Shown in pieces: positions 35,898-45,092 of a stretch of 64,000 nt of DNA. The DNA is from Oscillospiraceae bacterium (GTDB lineage Bacteria > Bacillota > Clostridia > Oscillospirales > Acutalibacteraceae), in contig SVOY01000001.1 of NCBI GenBank assembly GCA_015066105.1, positions 310,001 through 374,000 of the forward strand. Reading direction: 5' to 3'. Made by a program: the position numbers and the translations under genes. The notes below the pieces were generated by a model. It was given only the letters and a program-made list of their open reading frames with translations, made no database searches and was not told the origin of the DNA. Each line of letters opens with the position of its first letter. Position 1 is the stretch's first letter.

Positions 35898-36258
35898 GTT
35901 AAAACTTCCTTTTATATTATTTCACTGAATTATATCATAAAAAAAAGCTTTTGAAAAGGATTTTCTCGATATACTTTTAAAGTTATATAAGTATTTTTAT
36001 TCAGTAATTGATAAAATGTCTGATTTTTTATAACGTAATATAAAAGATAAAGATGTGTCTTCAGGTAACTCGCTTTTGTAAATTTTTCTAAAAATAAAAC
36101 CAACATTATTTCCCTTTTTGTAAAATGTAAAAAAAATACAAATCTGCTAATAATATCATTAAATAAATACTTGATTTCTTGTTTATATAGTGATAAAATA
36201 ATAAAGTATTTTTTATCGGTCTGACCGATATTCTTACCAATTTTACTTATAAGGGGTA

Positions 36259-37461
36259 ATGATTTACATGGAAAGAAAAACAGGCACTATTTCCAGAGGC
36301 ATCCGTTGTCCTATTATCCGTGAAGGCGATGACCTTGCACAGATTGTTTGCGACAGCGTTATTGATGCCGCAAAAAGTGACGGTTTTGAGCTCAGAGATA
36401 AAGACGTTGTTGCAGTAACAGAGTCTATTGTTGCAAGAAGTCAGGGCAACTATGCTTCTGTTGATGCGATTGCAAAGGACGTAAAAGAAAAGCTTGGCGG
36501 CGAAACAGTCGGCGTTATTTTCCCCATACTTTCAAGAAACCGCTTTGCAATCTGCTTAAGAGGTATAGCAATGGGCTGCAAGAAGATTGTGCTTATGCTC
36601 AGCTATCCCAGCGACGAAGTAGGTAACCATCTTCTTACTTACGACCAGCTTGACGATGCAGGCGTAAATCCTTATAGCGATGTTCTTTCTCTTGAAAAAT
36701 ACCGTGAGCTTTTTGGTGAAAACAAGCACGAGTTCACCGGTGTTGACTATGTTGATTATTATTCACAGCTTATAAAGGATTGCGGTGCAGAGTGTGAGGT
36801 TGTTTTTGCCAACCAGGCAAAAACTATCCTTGACTATACTGACTGCGTTCTCACTTGTGATATCCACACAAGAGCACGTACAAAGAGACTCCTCAAGGCA
36901 GCAGGCGCAAAGGTTGTTCTCGGCCTTGACGATATTCTCACATCTTCAATCGACGGTAACGGATTTAATGCCGATTACGGCCTTCTCGGCTCAAACAAGT
37001 CAACTGAAGATACCGTTAAGCTTTTCCCCAGGGACTGCTCAGAGTTTGTTAACAGAATAAAGGAGCTCCTTGACAAGGCAAGCGGCAAGAGCATTGAGGT
37101 TATGGTATACGGCGACGGCGCATTCAAGGATCCTCAGGGTAAAATCTGGGAGCTTGCTGACCCCTGCGTTTCACCCGGATACACTGCTGGCCTTGTTGGT
37201 ACACCCAACGAGCTCAAGCTCAAATACCTTGCCGACAATGACTTCAAGGGTCTCAGCGGCGAGGAGCTTAAAGCTGCAATTTCAAAGCGCATTTCCGATA
37301 AGGGCGAGGAAAGCCTTGTAGGCAATATGGCTTCACAGGGCACAACACCCAGACAGTTTACTGACCTTATCGGCTCACTCTGCGACCTTACCAGCGGTTC
37401 AGGTGACAAGGGCACACCCGTAGTTCTTGTTCAGGGCTACTTTGATAATTACACAAACTGA
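36259..37461 (+). CDS. CofE-like (coenzyme F420-0:L-glutamate ligase family) protein
   Basis: Overall resemblance to the F420-0 ligase family (DVVAVTESIVARSQGN; DDILTSSIDGNGFNADYGLLGSN). Start could also be 36268. Confidence 0.65.
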   Translation: MIYMERKTGTISRGIRCPIIREGDDLAQIVCDSVIDAAKSDGFELRDKDVVAVTESIVARSQGNYASVDAIAKDVKEKLGGETVGVIFPILSRNRFAICLRGIAMGCKKIVLMLSYPSDEVGNHLLTYDQLDDAGVNPYSDVLSLEKYRELFGENKHEFTGVDYVDYYSQLIKDCGAECEVVFANQAKTILDYTDCVLTCDIHTRARTKRLLKAAGAKVVLGLDDILTSSIDGNGFNADYGLLGSNKSTEDTVKLFPRDCSEFVNRIKELLDKASGKSIEVMVYGDGAFKDPQGKIWELADPCVSPGYTAGLVGTPNELKLKYLADNDFKGLSGEELKAAISKRISDKGEESLVGNMASQGTTPRQFTDLIGSLCDLTSGSGDKGTPVVLVQGYFDNYTN

Positions 37462-37540
37462 TTATAATATGAGGCGACCGTTTTCGGTCGCCGTCTTTGG
37501 ATAGTTAAAATTTATTTCAGATATATTGGGAGGAATTAAA

Positions 37541-38542
37541 ATGGATTCAAACAAAAGACCCGAAGCTATGGAAAGAATCACCTCAAAAGCACTTGCAGAT
37601 GCGTTTATTGAACAGCAGGTAGCCGCAGTCCGCGCTCAGGTTGGCGATAAAAAGGTGCTTCTTGCACTTTCAGGCGGTGTTGACTCATCAGTTGTTGCCG
37701 CACTTCTTATCAAGGCAATCGGCAAGCAGCTTGTATGTGTTCACGTTAACCACGGCCTTATGCGTAAGGGCGAAAGCGAAAATGTTATTGAGGTTTTTAA
37801 AAATCAGCTTGATGCAAACCTTATCTATGTTGACGCAACCGACCGTTTCCTTGACCTTCTTGCAGGTGTGAGTGACCCCGAAAGAAAGCGCAAGATTATC
37901 GGTGCTGAGTTCATCAAGGTGTTTGATGAGGAGGCAGCAAAGCTTGACGGCATCTCCTTCCTTGCACAGGGTACTATTTATCCCGATATTCTTGAAAGCG
38001 TAAAGCAGGCAGAGGGCAAAAAGGCTGTTAAGTCTCACCACAATGTAGGCGGCCTTCCCGAGGATATGGCTATGGAGCTCGTTGAGCCTATCAAGCTCCT
38101 TTTCAAGGACGAGGTACGTGTAGTGGGTGAAGCACTGGGCCTTCCTCACGCTATGGTTTACCGCCAGCCCTTCCCGGGCCCCGGTCTCGGTGTTCGTTGC
38201 CTCGGCGCAATTACCCGTGACAGACTTCACGCTCTCAGAGAGGCTGACGCAATTCTTCGTGAGGAGTTTGACCTTAACGGCCTTGCCGAAAAGGTATGGC
38301 AGTATTTTATTGCAGTGCCCGATATGAAGAGCGTTGGCGTCAAGGATGACAGCCGCTATGAAGGCTGGCCCGCAATCATCAGAGCTGTAAACACTAAGGA
38401 TGCTATGACAGCAACAATTGAAGAGGTACCTTACGCTGTGCTTCACAAGGTAACAGCACGTATCACAAGCGAGGTTGAGGGCATCAACCGCGTACTCTTC
38501 GACCTTACCCCGAAGCCGACCGGCACTATTGAGTGGGAATAA
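37541..38542 (+). CDS. guaA: GMP synthetase, ATP-PPase plus dimerisation domains only (no GATase domain)
   Basis: LLALSGGVDSSVVAALL PP-loop, VYRQPFPGPGLGVRCLG, C-terminal GTIEWE; 333 aa so the amidotransferase half is absent. Confidence 0.92.
   Translation: MDSNKRPEAMERITSKALADAFIEQQVAAVRAQVGDKKVLLALSGGVDSSVVAALLIKAIGKQLVCVHVNHGLMRKGESENVIEVFKNQLDANLIYVDATDRFLDLLAGVSDPERKRKIIGAEFIKVFDEEAAKLDGISFLAQGTIYPDILESVKQAEGKKAVKSHHNVGGLPEDMAMELVEPIKLLFKDEVRVVGEALGLPHAMVYRQPFPGPGLGVRCLGAITRDRLHALREADAILREEFDLNGLAEKVWQYFIAVPDMKSVGVKDDSRYEGWPAIIRAVNTKDAMTATIEEVPYAVLHKVTARITSEVEGINRVLFDLTPKPTGTIEWE
38530..38542 (+). repeat. Left attachment core in the guaA 3' end (TGAGTGGGAATAA)
   Basis: Exact 13-bp direct repeat with 55788-55800; covers the last guaA codons and stop. 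Confidence 0.85.
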
Positions 38543-38784
38543 GTAAACGAAAGCTCGTGAGCCCAGTAAAATAAAGGGTTTCAGGATTTTCAAAAAGCCT
38601 TGTGATACCAATTTGATACTGTATCCGGCTTTTCCACATAATTTCATACAAGAGAAAACCTCTCTCGTTTGAACACTTAGTTCATCCGAGAGGGGTATTT
38701 TTTTATGACATTTTTCGATAGCGTGATACTGCAACAGTGACCTATATTTTTTGAAAAAAATTATATAAAAACGCAACTGATAAC

Positions 38785-39462
38785 CAAAAAATGTCCCAAT
38801 AAAGAGTAGAGGATATTTGAAAAATTATTTTTGCAAAAAGCTGAATTTATGTCGCAATAAAGAAGTATAGAGTGTTTTAGTTTTTTGAAAATCTAAAAAC
38901 TTTTATTTAGAGGGTCTCCATTTTGAGAAAAACTGTCCGTAGGAAAGTAGAAGGGAATGTAAATATTCTAAAAACTTATCAAAAACAGGGTGTGCATTTA
39001 CTGTTTCTCTGTGGGTATAAGTGAGAGATATCTTTAACTTATATAAATTTTTATTTAGGGGGCTAATTTTTAACGAAAAAATGTCCGTAAATAAGTGAAA
39101 GGAAGTTTTGAACAATTTGAAAATATTTCAGTTTTGGGGTTTCCATTTGGCCTCTCCCAGTCCGTATAGGTGAAAGTTGTTTTAAATATTTTTAAAATAA
39201 ACAGATGCATACTTGCCAAAAGTCAAAAAAATGTCCGTAGGAAAGTAGAGAGATAAAAAGTTTGTTAAGAAAACTTCCGCTTTTGCTTGTAAATTGTCCG
39301 TTATAAAGTAGAAGAATATTTTAAATTTTTTGAAAACATTCAGGATACATACCTGCCAAAATCAGAAAAAATGTCCGTAAATAAGTGAAGGGCATATAAA
39401 GGTTGATTAAAAACTTTTTGTAGAAACACAAAAATATGTCGCAATAAAGAAGTAGAAGGGTT
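38785..39462 (+). repeat. Iteron-like array of ~10 degenerate copies of ATGTCCGTAAATAAGTGAARGG
   Basis: Copies near 38791, 38849, 38932, 39008 (weak), 39081, 39157 (weak), 39231, 39293, 39371 and 39434, spaced roughly 60-85 bp. Confidence 0.8.
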
Positions 39463-39530
39463 ATTTGTATGCTGTATTCAATGTCGGGCAACCGACTTGT
39501 AATAAATCTTAAAGAAAGGAGAACAAACAC

Positions 39531-39713
39531 ATGGCAGTACTTATGAATGCAAAGGAAATCAGCGAAGAACTCGGCATTTCCAAAACTCTTGCTTATGATA
39601 TTATGCAGAAGCTCAACAAAGAGCTTGAAGCAAAGGGCTATTTCGTAATCAAGGGTAAAGTGAGCCGCCGTTATCTGTCAGAGCAGATTTACGGTATGCC
39701 CAAAGAAAAATAA
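39531..39713 (+). CDS. Excisionase-like / small winged HTH protein
   Basis: 60 aa, MNAKEISEELGISKTLAYDIMQKLNKELEAKGYFVIKGKVSRRYL; immediately upstream of int. Confidence 0.75.
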   Translation: MAVLMNAKEISEELGISKTLAYDIMQKLNKELEAKGYFVIKGKVSRRYLSEQIYGMPKEK

Positions 39714-39731
39714 TAAGAAAGGATTGATTTA

Positions 39732-40802
39732 ATGGCTGTATACAAAGACAGCAAAAGAGGTACGTGGTATGTATTGGTGTACTACACGAACTGGAAGGGT
39801 GAAAGCGACCGAAAGATGAAGCGTGGCTTCAAGACCCGTAAGGATGCAGTCGCTTGGGAGAATACTTTTCTCAACAAAAACACAGGCGACCTGAATATGA
39901 CCTTCGCAGAGTTCTATGACATCTACAAAAGCGACCTCGAGGAACGCTTGAAGGAAAACACTTGGGTTATGAAAACAAGCGTTATCGAGCTTAAGATTTT
40001 GCCGTACTTCAAGAAAAAGAAGATGTGCGAAATCAAGGTATCAGATGTCATTGCCTGGCAAAAGGAAATGATGGCGTACCGTGATAAAGACGGTCAGCCT
40101 TATGCATCGGGTTATCTTAAAACGATTCACAATCAGCTCAGTGCAATTTTTAATCACGCCGTAAGGTTTTATGAGCTTCCTGCTAATCCTGCTGCAAAGG
40201 TCGGCAATATGGGCAGAGAGAACACAAAGGAAATGCTCTTCTGGACGAAAGAGGAGTATATGAAATTCGCTGATTCGATGATGGACAAGCCCTTATCCTA
40301 TTACGCATTTGAAATGCTTTATTGGTGCGGTATCCGCCTCGGTGAGCTGCTTGCTCTAACTTACGGTGATTTTGATTTTGAAAAGAAAACCGTAAGAATA
40401 AACAAGTCGTATCAGTGCATTAAGGGCAAAGACGTTGTTACTACACCGAAAACTAAAAAAAGTAACAGAACAATCGTGATGCCTGACTTTCTCTGTGATG
40501 AAATGAAAATCTATTTCAAAGGTCTTTACAAGCCGAGGAAGAACGACAGAGTATTTCTCATAACCAAGGCTTATCTTCACAGTGAAATGCGAAGAGGCTG
40601 CAAAGAAACAGGAGTTAAGAAAATCCGTATTCACGATTTGAGACATTCACATGTTTCACTTCTCATTGATATGGGGTTCACACCTCTTGCCATTGCGGAC
40701 AGAGTCGGTCACGAAAGTATCGATATCACTTACCGTTATGCTCATCTCTTCCCGTCAAAGCAAACAGAGATTGCAGAAAAATTAAATATGGAGCGTGAGT
40801 AA
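39732..40802 (+). CDS. Tyrosine recombinase (element 1 integrase)
   Basis: RLGELL, HDLRHSHVSLLIDMG, VGHESIDITYRYAHL catalytic motifs. Confidence 0.93.
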   Translation: MAVYKDSKRGTWYVLVYYTNWKGESDRKMKRGFKTRKDAVAWENTFLNKNTGDLNMTFAEFYDIYKSDLEERLKENTWVMKTSVIELKILPYFKKKKMCEIKVSDVIAWQKEMMAYRDKDGQPYASGYLKTIHNQLSAIFNHAVRFYELPANPAAKVGNMGRENTKEMLFWTKEEYMKFADSMMDKPLSYYAFEMLYWCGIRLGELLALTYGDFDFEKKTVRINKSYQCIKGKDVVTTPKTKKSNRTIVMPDFLCDEMKIYFKGLYKPRKNDRVFLITKAYLHSEMRRGCKETGVKKIRIHDLRHSHVSLLIDMGFTPLAIADRVGHESIDITYRYAHLFPSKQTEIAEKLNMERE

Positions 40803-40803
40803 A

Positions 40804-41127
40804 ATGTCAGCGAAAAATTTAGACAAGCACAACCGTTTCCGAAATATAACGGTAGGGTTCAGAGTATCGCCCGAAGAGAACGAGCAGATAAACAAGGTCG
40901 TTGCAATATCAGGACTAAGCAAACAGGAATACTGCTATCGCCGTTGTATGCAGCAGGACATTGTTGTGCAGGGAGATAATCCGAGAGTGTTCAAGGCGTT
41001 GAGAAATAATCTTGCCCTTGTATTAGAAGAACTCAAAAACAAAAAAGAAGTGACCGATGAGATGCTTGAAATAATCAGACTCATAACGGTAACACTTCAG
41101 GGATTGAAAGGAGACTTTAATGAATGA
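40804..41127 (+). CDS. MobC-like mobilization accessory protein
   Basis: FRVSPEENEQINKVVAISGLSKQEYCYRR RHH-type N-terminus; start at MSAKN, as in the element 2 paralogue. Confidence 0.7.
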   Translation: MSAKNLDKHNRFRNITVGFRVSPEENEQINKVVAISGLSKQEYCYRRCMQQDIVVQGDNPRVFKALRNNLALVLEELKNKKEVTDEMLEIIRLITVTLQGLKGDFNE

Positions 41128-42265
41128 TGTAACAAAAGAAAAGACCGTCCCACTTACATCTGTTGCCGCAGATGTCGGACAGTCAAATCAAAAACACATT
41201 AATAATATTATACCCGACGGAGAAGAAAATATCAATAGCTTTGAAGAGAAATTTGCTCAGATGCAAAGAGAGCTCCGCAAGTCAATGGACCCGTCATATA
41301 TGAAGACGGTTACGATGAGCGAGCTTTACGATACGGCGTACCTGAGTAAGCCTGCAATCATTGAGGGTATTCTTTATCCCGGTACTTATCTTTTCGTGGG
41401 TGCGCCGAAGGTCGGTAAAAGTTTTATGATGGCACAGCTCGCTTATCATGTGAGTACGGGTAAGCCTCTTTGGGAAAACGAGGTCAGACAGGGCAAGGTG
41501 CTTTATCTTGCTCTCGAGGATGATTACTCACGGCTGCAGAAAAGACTTTACCGAATGTTCGGAACGGAAGGCACGAACAATCTGTTTTTCTCCGTGTCAG
41601 CAAAGAATCTCAACGGCGGACTCTTCGAACAGCTTGAAAAATTTATTGAAGAGAATCCCGATACAAGACTTATCATCATCGACACTCTGCAGAAGGTCAG
41701 AGAGTCGGGTGCAGAAAAATTTTCTTACGCAAATGATTACGAGGTAATTGCACAGCTTAAAAATTTTTCTGACCGATACGGTATCTGTCTTCTCCTTGTG
41801 CATCACACACGCAAACAGAATTCGGGAGACAAGTTCGATATGATTTCGGGTACCAACGGTTTGCTCGGTGCCGCCGACGGAGCATTCCTCTTACAGAAAG
41901 AGAAGCGAACGGCAAAGACGGCAACACTTGACATCTCCGGCCGTGACCAACAGGACCAACGACTGTTTCTTGTCAGAAATGAAGAGCGACTTGTGTGGGA
42001 GCTTGAGAGAGTTGAAACAGAGCTTTGGAAAGAAAAGCCTGACCCCTTACTTGAAGTGATTGCAGAAAAAATCACGGAAGAAAATTCCGTGTGGGACGGA
42101 AGCATTTCTGACTTCAGAGATTTTATAGAGACGGACATTACGCCCATTCAGTTAGGAATGAAGCTTAATGTCACCGCCGGGCGACTGCTTAACGAGTACG
42201 GTATTCTCTATGAAAGCAGGCGCACTCACGCAGGCAGACGAATCAGATTCGTGCTGCAGGCGTGA
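41120..42265 (+). CDS. RepA-like AAA (AAA_25) ATPase/helicase
   Basis: GAPKVGKSFMMAQLAYH Walker A, LYLALEDDYSRLQKRLYRM, LIIIDTLQKVRE Walker B. Confidence 0.82.
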   Translation: MNDVTKEKTVPLTSVAADVGQSNQKHINNIIPDGEENINSFEEKFAQMQRELRKSMDPSYMKTVTMSELYDTAYLSKPAIIEGILYPGTYLFVGAPKVGKSFMMAQLAYHVSTGKPLWENEVRQGKVLYLALEDDYSRLQKRLYRMFGTEGTNNLFFSVSAKNLNGGLFEQLEKFIEENPDTRLIIIDTLQKVRESGAEKFSYANDYEVIAQLKNFSDRYGICLLLVHHTRKQNSGDKFDMISGTNGLLGAADGAFLLQKEKRTAKTATLDISGRDQQDQRLFLVRNEERLVWELERVETELWKEKPDPLLEVIAEKITEENSVWDGSISDFRDFIETDITPIQLGMKLNVTAGRLLNEYGILYESRRTHAGRRIRFVLQA

Positions 42266-42336
42266 CAACCGTGTCAACCGTGACAACTTATTTGCCACTA
42301 CCACAGAGGTCGTCACGGTCGTCACGGTTGTCACGG
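42262..42336. repeat. 9-bp-periodic GTGAC-N4 triplet facing an inverted GTCAC-N4 triplet
   Basis: GTGACAACCGTGTCAACCGTGACAAC ... GTCACGGTCGTCACGGTTGTCACGG; same layout in element 2 at 59441-59514. Confidence 0.75.
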
Positions 42337-42377
42337 AAAACTGCATATTGATGGAAATAAATATGCGGTTTTCCTAA

Positions 42378-42453
42378 CCCCGTAGGGCGCAATGGCACTT
42401 TTGAACATTCAAATGGTCATAAGTGCTTTTGCGTTACTCTTGACAAGAGTAAC
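42378..42453. other. Candidate oriT of element 1
   Basis: CCCCGTAGGGCGCAATGG (minus strand CCATTGCGCCCTACGGGG, GCGCCCT nic-like core) followed by a perfect 10-bp IR GTTACTCTTG-A-CAAGAGTAAC just upstream of the relaxase; conserved in element 2. Confidence 0.6.
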
Positions 42454-42527
42454 AGAACCCTTTATAAGGTTTGTAGATTATAAAAGACGAAAGGCAAGGT
42501 GGTTCTATAAGAAGAACGATAAGCGTA

Positions 42528-43685
42528 ATGGTAGGCAAAGGCTCGGTCAATCATAACAGCAGAGAGTTCAATGCGAAGAACACAGACCCGGAAAGAACTC
42601 ATCTGAACACCGAGTACTGCAACATAGATATAAAAGAGGTGTATCACTATTTGTTTGACTATGCACTTGAAACATACAACGAAAAACAAAAACGAGCCGA
42701 CAGAAGAATCGAAAACTACTACGAGAAAATCAGAACAGGCAGACAGGAAAAACTTTTTCATGAAATCATAATTCAGATTGGCAATCACGAAGACACAAAT
42801 GCAAAAACTCCGGAGGGTGAACTTGCTGAAAGAATACTTGACGAGTATTACCGTGAGTTTCAGAAACGAAATCCGTACCTGTATGTTTTCTCTGCACATC
42901 TTCACATGGACGAAGCTACACCGCATCTGCACATTGACTTTGTACCGTTCACTACTGAAAGCAAGCGTGGACTTGGTACAAGAGTGTCACTCAAGCAAGC
43001 TCTTGCTAACCAAGGCTTCATCGGTAAGTCACGGCAGGAAACCGAATGGAGCTTGTGGGTTGAAAGCGAAAAGAAAGCTCTTGAAGAAGTTATGAATCGT
43101 CACAGCGTTCAGTGGGAGCAGAAGGGGACACACGAAAAGCATTTGTCAGTTTACGATTACGAAAAGAAAATGCGCAAGCAAGAGGTTGAAGAACTTACAC
43201 AACAGACAGAGAAACTCAATGTCAAGGTCGAAGAACTGACAGCAAAGTATGAATCACTTGCGAAGTACGAAGTGAACATAGATGAACTGACAGAAGATTT
43301 CTATGAGCAGGATGAGTTCAAATTGCCTGAACCTCCGCCACTGATGACCGCCAGAACTTACAAGACAAAATTTATTGAGCCTCTTTTTAATAAGTTGATT
43401 GGTCTTGTAAAAGGATTGGCAAAGCAGTGTATGGAGCTTCAATCCCGTGTGTTCGGTATGAAGGTAGGAGCTGGACTTGATAAAAGAAAAGTGAATGAAT
43501 TATATGAGGATAACAGTTACCTTCGTGAAGAAAATCAAGAGCTCGTCGGAGATGTACTTAAGTTCAGACTTCTCAGAAAAGTTTTCGGTGATGAAGAGGT
43601 TGACAAGCTCGTTGATAAAGCGACGGAGCTTGAAAGAGAAAGCCGCAGGGCTCGCAATCGTAATCGCAGCGGCTGGGAACGATAG
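42528..43685 (+). CDS. Relaxase, Mob_Pre / MOBV-like
   Basis: HLHMDEATPHLHIDFVP histidine motif; coiled-coil C-terminal half. Confidence 0.9.
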   Translation: MVGKGSVNHNSREFNAKNTDPERTHLNTEYCNIDIKEVYHYLFDYALETYNEKQKRADRRIENYYEKIRTGRQEKLFHEIIIQIGNHEDTNAKTPEGELAERILDEYYREFQKRNPYLYVFSAHLHMDEATPHLHIDFVPFTTESKRGLGTRVSLKQALANQGFIGKSRQETEWSLWVESEKKALEEVMNRHSVQWEQKGTHEKHLSVYDYEKKMRKQEVEELTQQTEKLNVKVEELTAKYESLAKYEVNIDELTEDFYEQDEFKLPEPPPLMTARTYKTKFIEPLFNKLIGLVKGLAKQCMELQSRVFGMKVGAGLDKRKVNELYEDNSYLREENQELVGDVLKFRLLRKVFGDEEVDKLVDKATELERESRRARNRNRSGWER

Positions 43686-43694
43686 AAAAGGAAG

Positions 43695-43970
43695 GTGGTT
43701 ATGATGAGAAGCTTCATTGAAGAATTTTATTACGGAAACATTGAGGCACAGGAGCTCAGCTCCGAGCTTGGCGGTACTCTAAAAAAGAAGCTGAACGCTC
43801 TTACGAAAAGCGAAGAAGAGCTGACTGAAAAGCTATCCGCCGAAGAGAAGAAACTGTTCGAGAAATACACAAACTCGTGCAACGAGTTTCTCAGTATGAG
43901 CACAGCTGACAGTTTTATCTCAGGCTTTCGCCTCGGTGCGAAATTCACTCACGATGTATTTGTAAAATGA
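43695..43970 (+). CDS. Small conserved mobilization-module protein (DUF6809-like)
   Basis: 91 aa, helical; follows the relaxase with RBS. Confidence 0.5.
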   Translation: MVMMRSFIEEFYYGNIEAQELSSELGGTLKKKLNALTKSEEELTEKLSAEEKKLFEKYTNSCNEFLSMSTADSFISGFRLGAKFTHDVFVK

Positions 43971-43983
43971 AGGACGGTATAAT

Positions 43984-44334
43984 ATGAACATAGAATACAG
44001 ACAGGTCGGAGATTACAAAATCCCGAACATCAAACTGCCGGAGGAGGAGAACGTTACTCTTGGCAGGTACGGTATGATGAGGATGAAATTCCTGCAGCAG
44101 AACAAGTCGGGAATGTATATGCTTCTGATAACCAAGGGCACATTAATGAGAACCCTCAAGAAGACCGAGGACGAAGCGACAGAGATGCTGGAACGCCTGA
44201 CAGAGCAGATGATGAAGGCACAGGGCGTGACGGAACAGCTCAAGGAGAACAATCAGATGCTTTGGGTACAGATGATGAATAACATCAAGCACTCGGCGGA
44301 AGAAATCGTTCTCAAGGAACTTATTTACAGTTAA
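43984..44334 (+). CDS. TnpV-like small protein
   Basis: Visible similarity to 60945-61331 (YxxxGDYxIPNI...GRYGxMRxxFLxxxKxGxY). Confidence 0.6.
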   Translation: MNIEYRQVGDYKIPNIKLPEEENVTLGRYGMMRMKFLQQNKSGMYMLLITKGTLMRTLKKTEDEATEMLERLTEQMMKAQGVTEQLKENNQMLWVQMMNNIKHSAEEIVLKELIYS

Positions 44335-44645
44335 AATTTTAATATGATTGAACAAAGCACGTCTTACAGTAAAAGTAGGTCGTGCTTAACTTTTAACATT
44401 AAAAATGCTTTTTATTCGTTAATTTTCTTTGATAATACATTGGGTCATTTTAAAAAATTCTATCGAATACAGAGCAAAATTCAAAAAAATCATACAACAT
44501 GTGGTGGTTGATATTTGTTGCTTTTGGGGTATATAGTATGATTTTTTCAGCTTATCGGAGATGCTTTTTATTTAATAAAAAATTGGTGGCTTTAAGCAGT
44601 TAACAAATTTCTAATAAGAGCTGAATTTAATTTTATCATTTTACC

Positions 44646-44685
44646 TTTCAATTTAATCATTTGAGCAAAAATGATTAAATTGAAA
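44646..44685. repeat. 16-bp perfect inverted repeat, 8-nt loop
   Basis: TTTCAATTTAATCATT-TGAGCAAA-AATGATTAAATTGAAA. Confidence 0.85.
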
Positions 44686-44870
44686 ATAATTCTGTTACTT
44701 TTTCCTTTTTTCGACACTATATATAAAAGGGTGTTTATAAGTCAGAGCACACAATGGAGAATTGCAGATGTTTTTACATTAAATGTAGTTTTCACTTCAT
44801 TTTTTATTGCAATAACAGTCTGAGAGTGTTATAATAATAAACAGATTATTATTTTTAAAGAGGTGTACTT

Positions 44871-45083
44871 ATGGCTGTTAGTTATAAAAAGCTCTGGAAG
44901 CTCTTGATTGACCATGATATGAAGAAAAAAGACCTCGCAAAGGTCGCTGACATCAGCAATTACACAATCACGAAAATGAGCAAGGGTGAGAACGTTACCG
45001 TTGAAACTCTTGGTAAAATTTGTGCTGCTTTGAACTGCGGTGTGGATGATATTATGGAATTTATTCCTGAAGAAAATCAGTGA
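44871..45083 (+). CDS. XRE-family HTH regulator
   Basis: KKDLAKVADISNYTITKMSKGENVTVETLGKICAALNCGVDDIMEF. Confidence 0.88.
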   Translation: MAVSYKKLWKLLIDHDMKKKDLAKVADISNYTITKMSKGENVTVETLGKICAALNCGVDDIMEFIPEENQ

Positions 45084-45092
45084 GGTTTCATA

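Noticed and set aside
38543-38780. tRNA-type attachment site
   Set aside because: No tRNA gene is visible; the integration target is the guaA 3' end.
38785-39462. CRISPR-like array
   Set aside because: Units are degenerate, spacing is irregular, repeats are not constant, and no cas genes are adjacent; better described as iteron-like.
38785-39462. Array of minigenes encoding MSVNK/MSVGK peptides
   Set aside because: Only some copies keep the reading frame; others stop after MSQ or lack ATG. Conservation is at TGTC and AGTRRAAGG, not codon positions.
42168-42377. ORFs across the repA-oriT junction (42152-42346 -, 42168-42377 +)
   Set aside because: Artefacts of the repeat/hairpin region; not conserved in element 2.
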